A DNA stretch of 14,228 nucleotides from Gaiellales bacterium (GTDB lineage Bacteria; Actinomycetota; Thermoleophilia; Gaiellales; F1-60-MAGs149). Shown piece after piece: positions 13,061-14,228 of the stretch. Position numbers and translations under genes: made by a program. The notes under the pieces were generated by a model. The model was not told the origin of the DNA. It did not search any database and saw only the letters and a program-made list of their open reading frames with translations. Within the stretch, counting starts at the first letter, position 1; each line of letters starts with the position of its first letter. Location: NCBI GenBank assembly GCA_030831375.1, contig JAURLF010000230.1, positions 1 to 14,228 of the forward strand, read 5' to 3'.

Positions 13061-13780
13061 CTAGTCGGCCAGGTAGCCGCCGTCGACGGCGAGCGTCGCG
13101 CCCGTGATGAAGGCGGCCGCGTCCGAGCAGAGAAAGAGCGCCGCGCCGGCGAAGTCGGCGGGCTCGGCCCAGCGCTTCATCGGCACGCGGTCCATGATCA
13201 TCCGCGTGCGCTCGGGGTCGGCGCGCAGCGGGTCGGTCAGCGGGGTCGCCGTCCAGCCGGGCGCGATCGCGTTGACGCGCACGCCCTCGGGGGCCCACGC
13301 GGTCGCGAGCGACTGCACGAGCTGCTTGACGCCGCCCTTGCTGGCCGAGTAGCCCGGCACGAGCGGGCCGGCGGCCCAGGTCAGGATGCTGGCGATGCCG
13401 ACGGCGGCGCCGCCCGACTCGACGAGCCTCGGCTTGCAGGCGACGAGGGTGCGCATGGTGCCGGTCAGGTTGACGTCGACGACCTCGGCGAAGACGTCGG
13501 GGTCGTGCTCGTCGCCGCGGCGGATGATGCCGGCGCAGGTGACGACGGCGTCGATCCGCGGGCAGGCGGCGACGATGGCGTCGAGCTGGGCCTGGTCGGT
13601 CACGTCCGCCTCGGCGAATGCGATCCCCGGATGCGGCTCGGCGGCGTCCGCGCCGAAGCCGACCGCGGTCACGGTCGCGCCCGCGTCGGCGAAGCCGCGG
13701 GCGATGCCGAGGCCGATGCCGCTGGTGCCGCCCGTGACGAGGGCATGGCGTCCGGAGTAGTCGAAGCGGGCGATGGGCAT
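13061..13780 (-). CDS. Classical short-chain dehydrogenase/reductase
   Basis: A 239-residue classical SDR, probably a cytosolic NAD(P)-dependent alcohol or sugar dehydrogenase, often tetrameric. It has the cofactor motif TGGTSGIG at 16-23, the structural motif as TCAG at 81-84 in place of NNAG, and the full catalytic tetrad Asn104 (VNLTG), Ser131, Tyr144 and Lys148 (YSASKGG). NAIAPGWTATPL at 170-181 and the C-terminal VDGGY are also typical. After the second strand the residue is Gly-Phe-Gly rather than acidic or basic, so cofactor choice is unclear. The ATG at 13780 has a short GGAG six bases upstream and a TAGACT box at 13806-13811. The stop is 46 bases before the epimerase start. With the transporter, epimerase and flavoprotein it fits a small oxidation route for an alcohol or sugar acid. 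Confidence 0.92.
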   Translation of the reverse strand: MPIARFDYSGRHALVTGGTSGIGLGIARGFADAGATVTAVGFGADAAEPHPGIAFAEADVTDQAQLDAIVAACPRIDAVVTCAGIIRRGDEHDPDVFAEVVDVNLTGTMRTLVACKPRLVESGGAAVGIASILTWAAGPLVPGYSASKGGVKQLVQSLATAWAPEGVRVNAIAPGWTATPLTDPLRADPERTRMIMDRVPMKRWAEPADFAGAALFLCSDAAAFITGATLAVDGGYLAD

Positions 13781-13805
13781 GGGCGGCTCCGGGGAGGAGG
13801 CCGCC

Positions 13806-13811
13806 AGTCTA
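13806..13811 (-). promoter_or_regulatory. Probable -10 box for the SDR-epimerase-MFS unit
   Basis: TAGACT on the minus strand fits TANNNT and would start transcription near 13799, about 19 bases before the ATG at 13780. A short GGAG at 13787-13790 would act as ribosome site. The -35 zone is unremarkable. It overlaps the 46-base gap after the upstream partial gene. Confidence 0.45.
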
Positions 13812-13826
13812 CGGCCTCGCCGCCGC

Positions 13827-14228
13827 TCAGAACGTCGGCCGCTTCGGGTTGCCGCAGTTGGCGTTCAGATCGCCGACGAGCTGACGCTGGATCTCGTTCA
13901 GCTCGAGCTGCCAGTACGGGTCGTACGGCGACGGCGGGCCGTCGAAGACGACGCGGATGTCGGGCGTCACGCCCGGCCCGGGGGTGGTCAGGCGGTAGCG
14001 GTTCTCGGTCGAGATGCCGGCCATCCTGCGGCCCAGCGCGGTCGGGGCGTCGCGCTTCGGCCCGATCTCGAAGCAGAACTGTCCGTGCGGGCGGTTGGCG
14101 AGGAAGGCGTTGACCCGCCGCCACGTGCGTCTGCCCGCGGGGAACCCGTAATCGGGGTTGAGCGAATCGAGGTAGAGGTTGCGGCCCTTGTCGTCGAGCG
14201 GCACGCCCTGCGGCGTCGCGAGGCCGAC
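13827..14228 (-). CDS. Unrecognised protein, C-terminal part
   Basis: The frame is open to the right edge of the window (at least 133 codons), so the start is missing; a GTG at 14204 is inside the frame but sits within smoothly continuing coding sequence and has no ribosome site. The visible part is polar and aromatic-rich, with segments GFPAGRRTWRRVNAFLANRP, CFEIGPKRDAPTALGRRMAG, TPGPGVTPDIRVVFDGPPSP and YWQLELNEIQRQLVGDLNAN. It has two cysteines, in QFCFE and NANCGN, far apart in the chain, which could form a disulfide if exported. No membrane span is present in this portion. I recognise no family. The short gap to the SDR gene includes a promoter-like box, so it is probably not co-transcribed by necessity. 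Confidence 0.7.
   Translation of the reverse strand, partial: VGLATPQGVPLDDKGRNLYLDSLNPDYGFPAGRRTWRRVNAFLANRPHGQFCFEIGPKRDAPTALGRRMAGISTENRYRLTTPGPGVTPDIRVVFDGPPSPYDPYWQLELNEIQRQLVGDLNANCGNPKRPTF

Noticed and set aside
12028..13107. Plus-strand open frame (359 codons) opposite the epimerase gene
   Set aside because: Arg/Asp/Val/Gly-rich shadow; the minus strand has the TGGxGxxG and YxxxK motifs.

Overview
The window is a very GC-rich bacterial chromosome segment. Coding regions show strong G/C bias at third codon positions, frequent GTG starts, 1-4 base gene overlaps, several starts with no Shine-Dalgarno sequence just after a TANNNT box, and a tRNA without an encoded CCA. This suggests a high-GC actinobacterium. 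A System I (ccmABCD) cytochrome c maturation cluster is less usual in mainstream Actinobacteria, so a deep lineage such as Thermoleophilia/Solirubrobacterales is my best guess. That is inference, not something the sequence proves. I saw no insertion sequence, CRISPR array, phage gene or origin.

Left block (1-3200, minus strand): one tightly coupled operon read right to left, ccmA-ccmB-ccmC-ccmD-hemC and then the 5' end of a uroporphyrinogen-III methyltransferase gene. Adjacent genes overlap by four bases (ATGA or GTGA) or are one base apart. It joins an ABC-type heme export/handling module to two tetrapyrrole synthesis genes. ccmE and ccmF are not in the visible part.

3244-4671 (plus): a member of the histidine/phenylalanine ammonia-lyase family, divergent from ccmA. 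The Ala-Ser-Gly triplet that forms the MIO electrophile is replaced by Gly-Met-Gly. This is the most unusual gene in the window. The 43-base gap to ccmA carries two back-to-back -10-like boxes, and neither gene has a Shine-Dalgarno sequence.

4676-5922 (minus): a small multi-pass membrane protein overlapping a PfkB-family carbohydrate kinase. It converges on the lyase gene with only four bases between the stop codons.

6006-9475 (plus): tatA, tatC, an amidohydrolase-family deaminase (aminofutalosine or S-adenosylhomocysteine deaminase-like) and a membrane-anchored TPR protein form one probable operon, followed by tRNA-Lys(CTT). Together these supply the twin-arginine translocase and perhaps a menaquinone or nucleoside-salvage deaminase.

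9476-9671: non-coding spacer. Its one clear feature is a perfect 12-bp hairpin just beyond the stop of the leftward block.

9672-14228 (minus): read right to left, a partial unknown gene, a classical SDR, an extended SDR (NAD-dependent epimerase/dehydratase), a CynX/NimT-type MFS transporter and an Old Yellow Enzyme flavoprotein. This looks like a small uptake and redox-catabolism cluster for a sugar acid or small carbonyl compound; the substrate cannot be read from the sequence.
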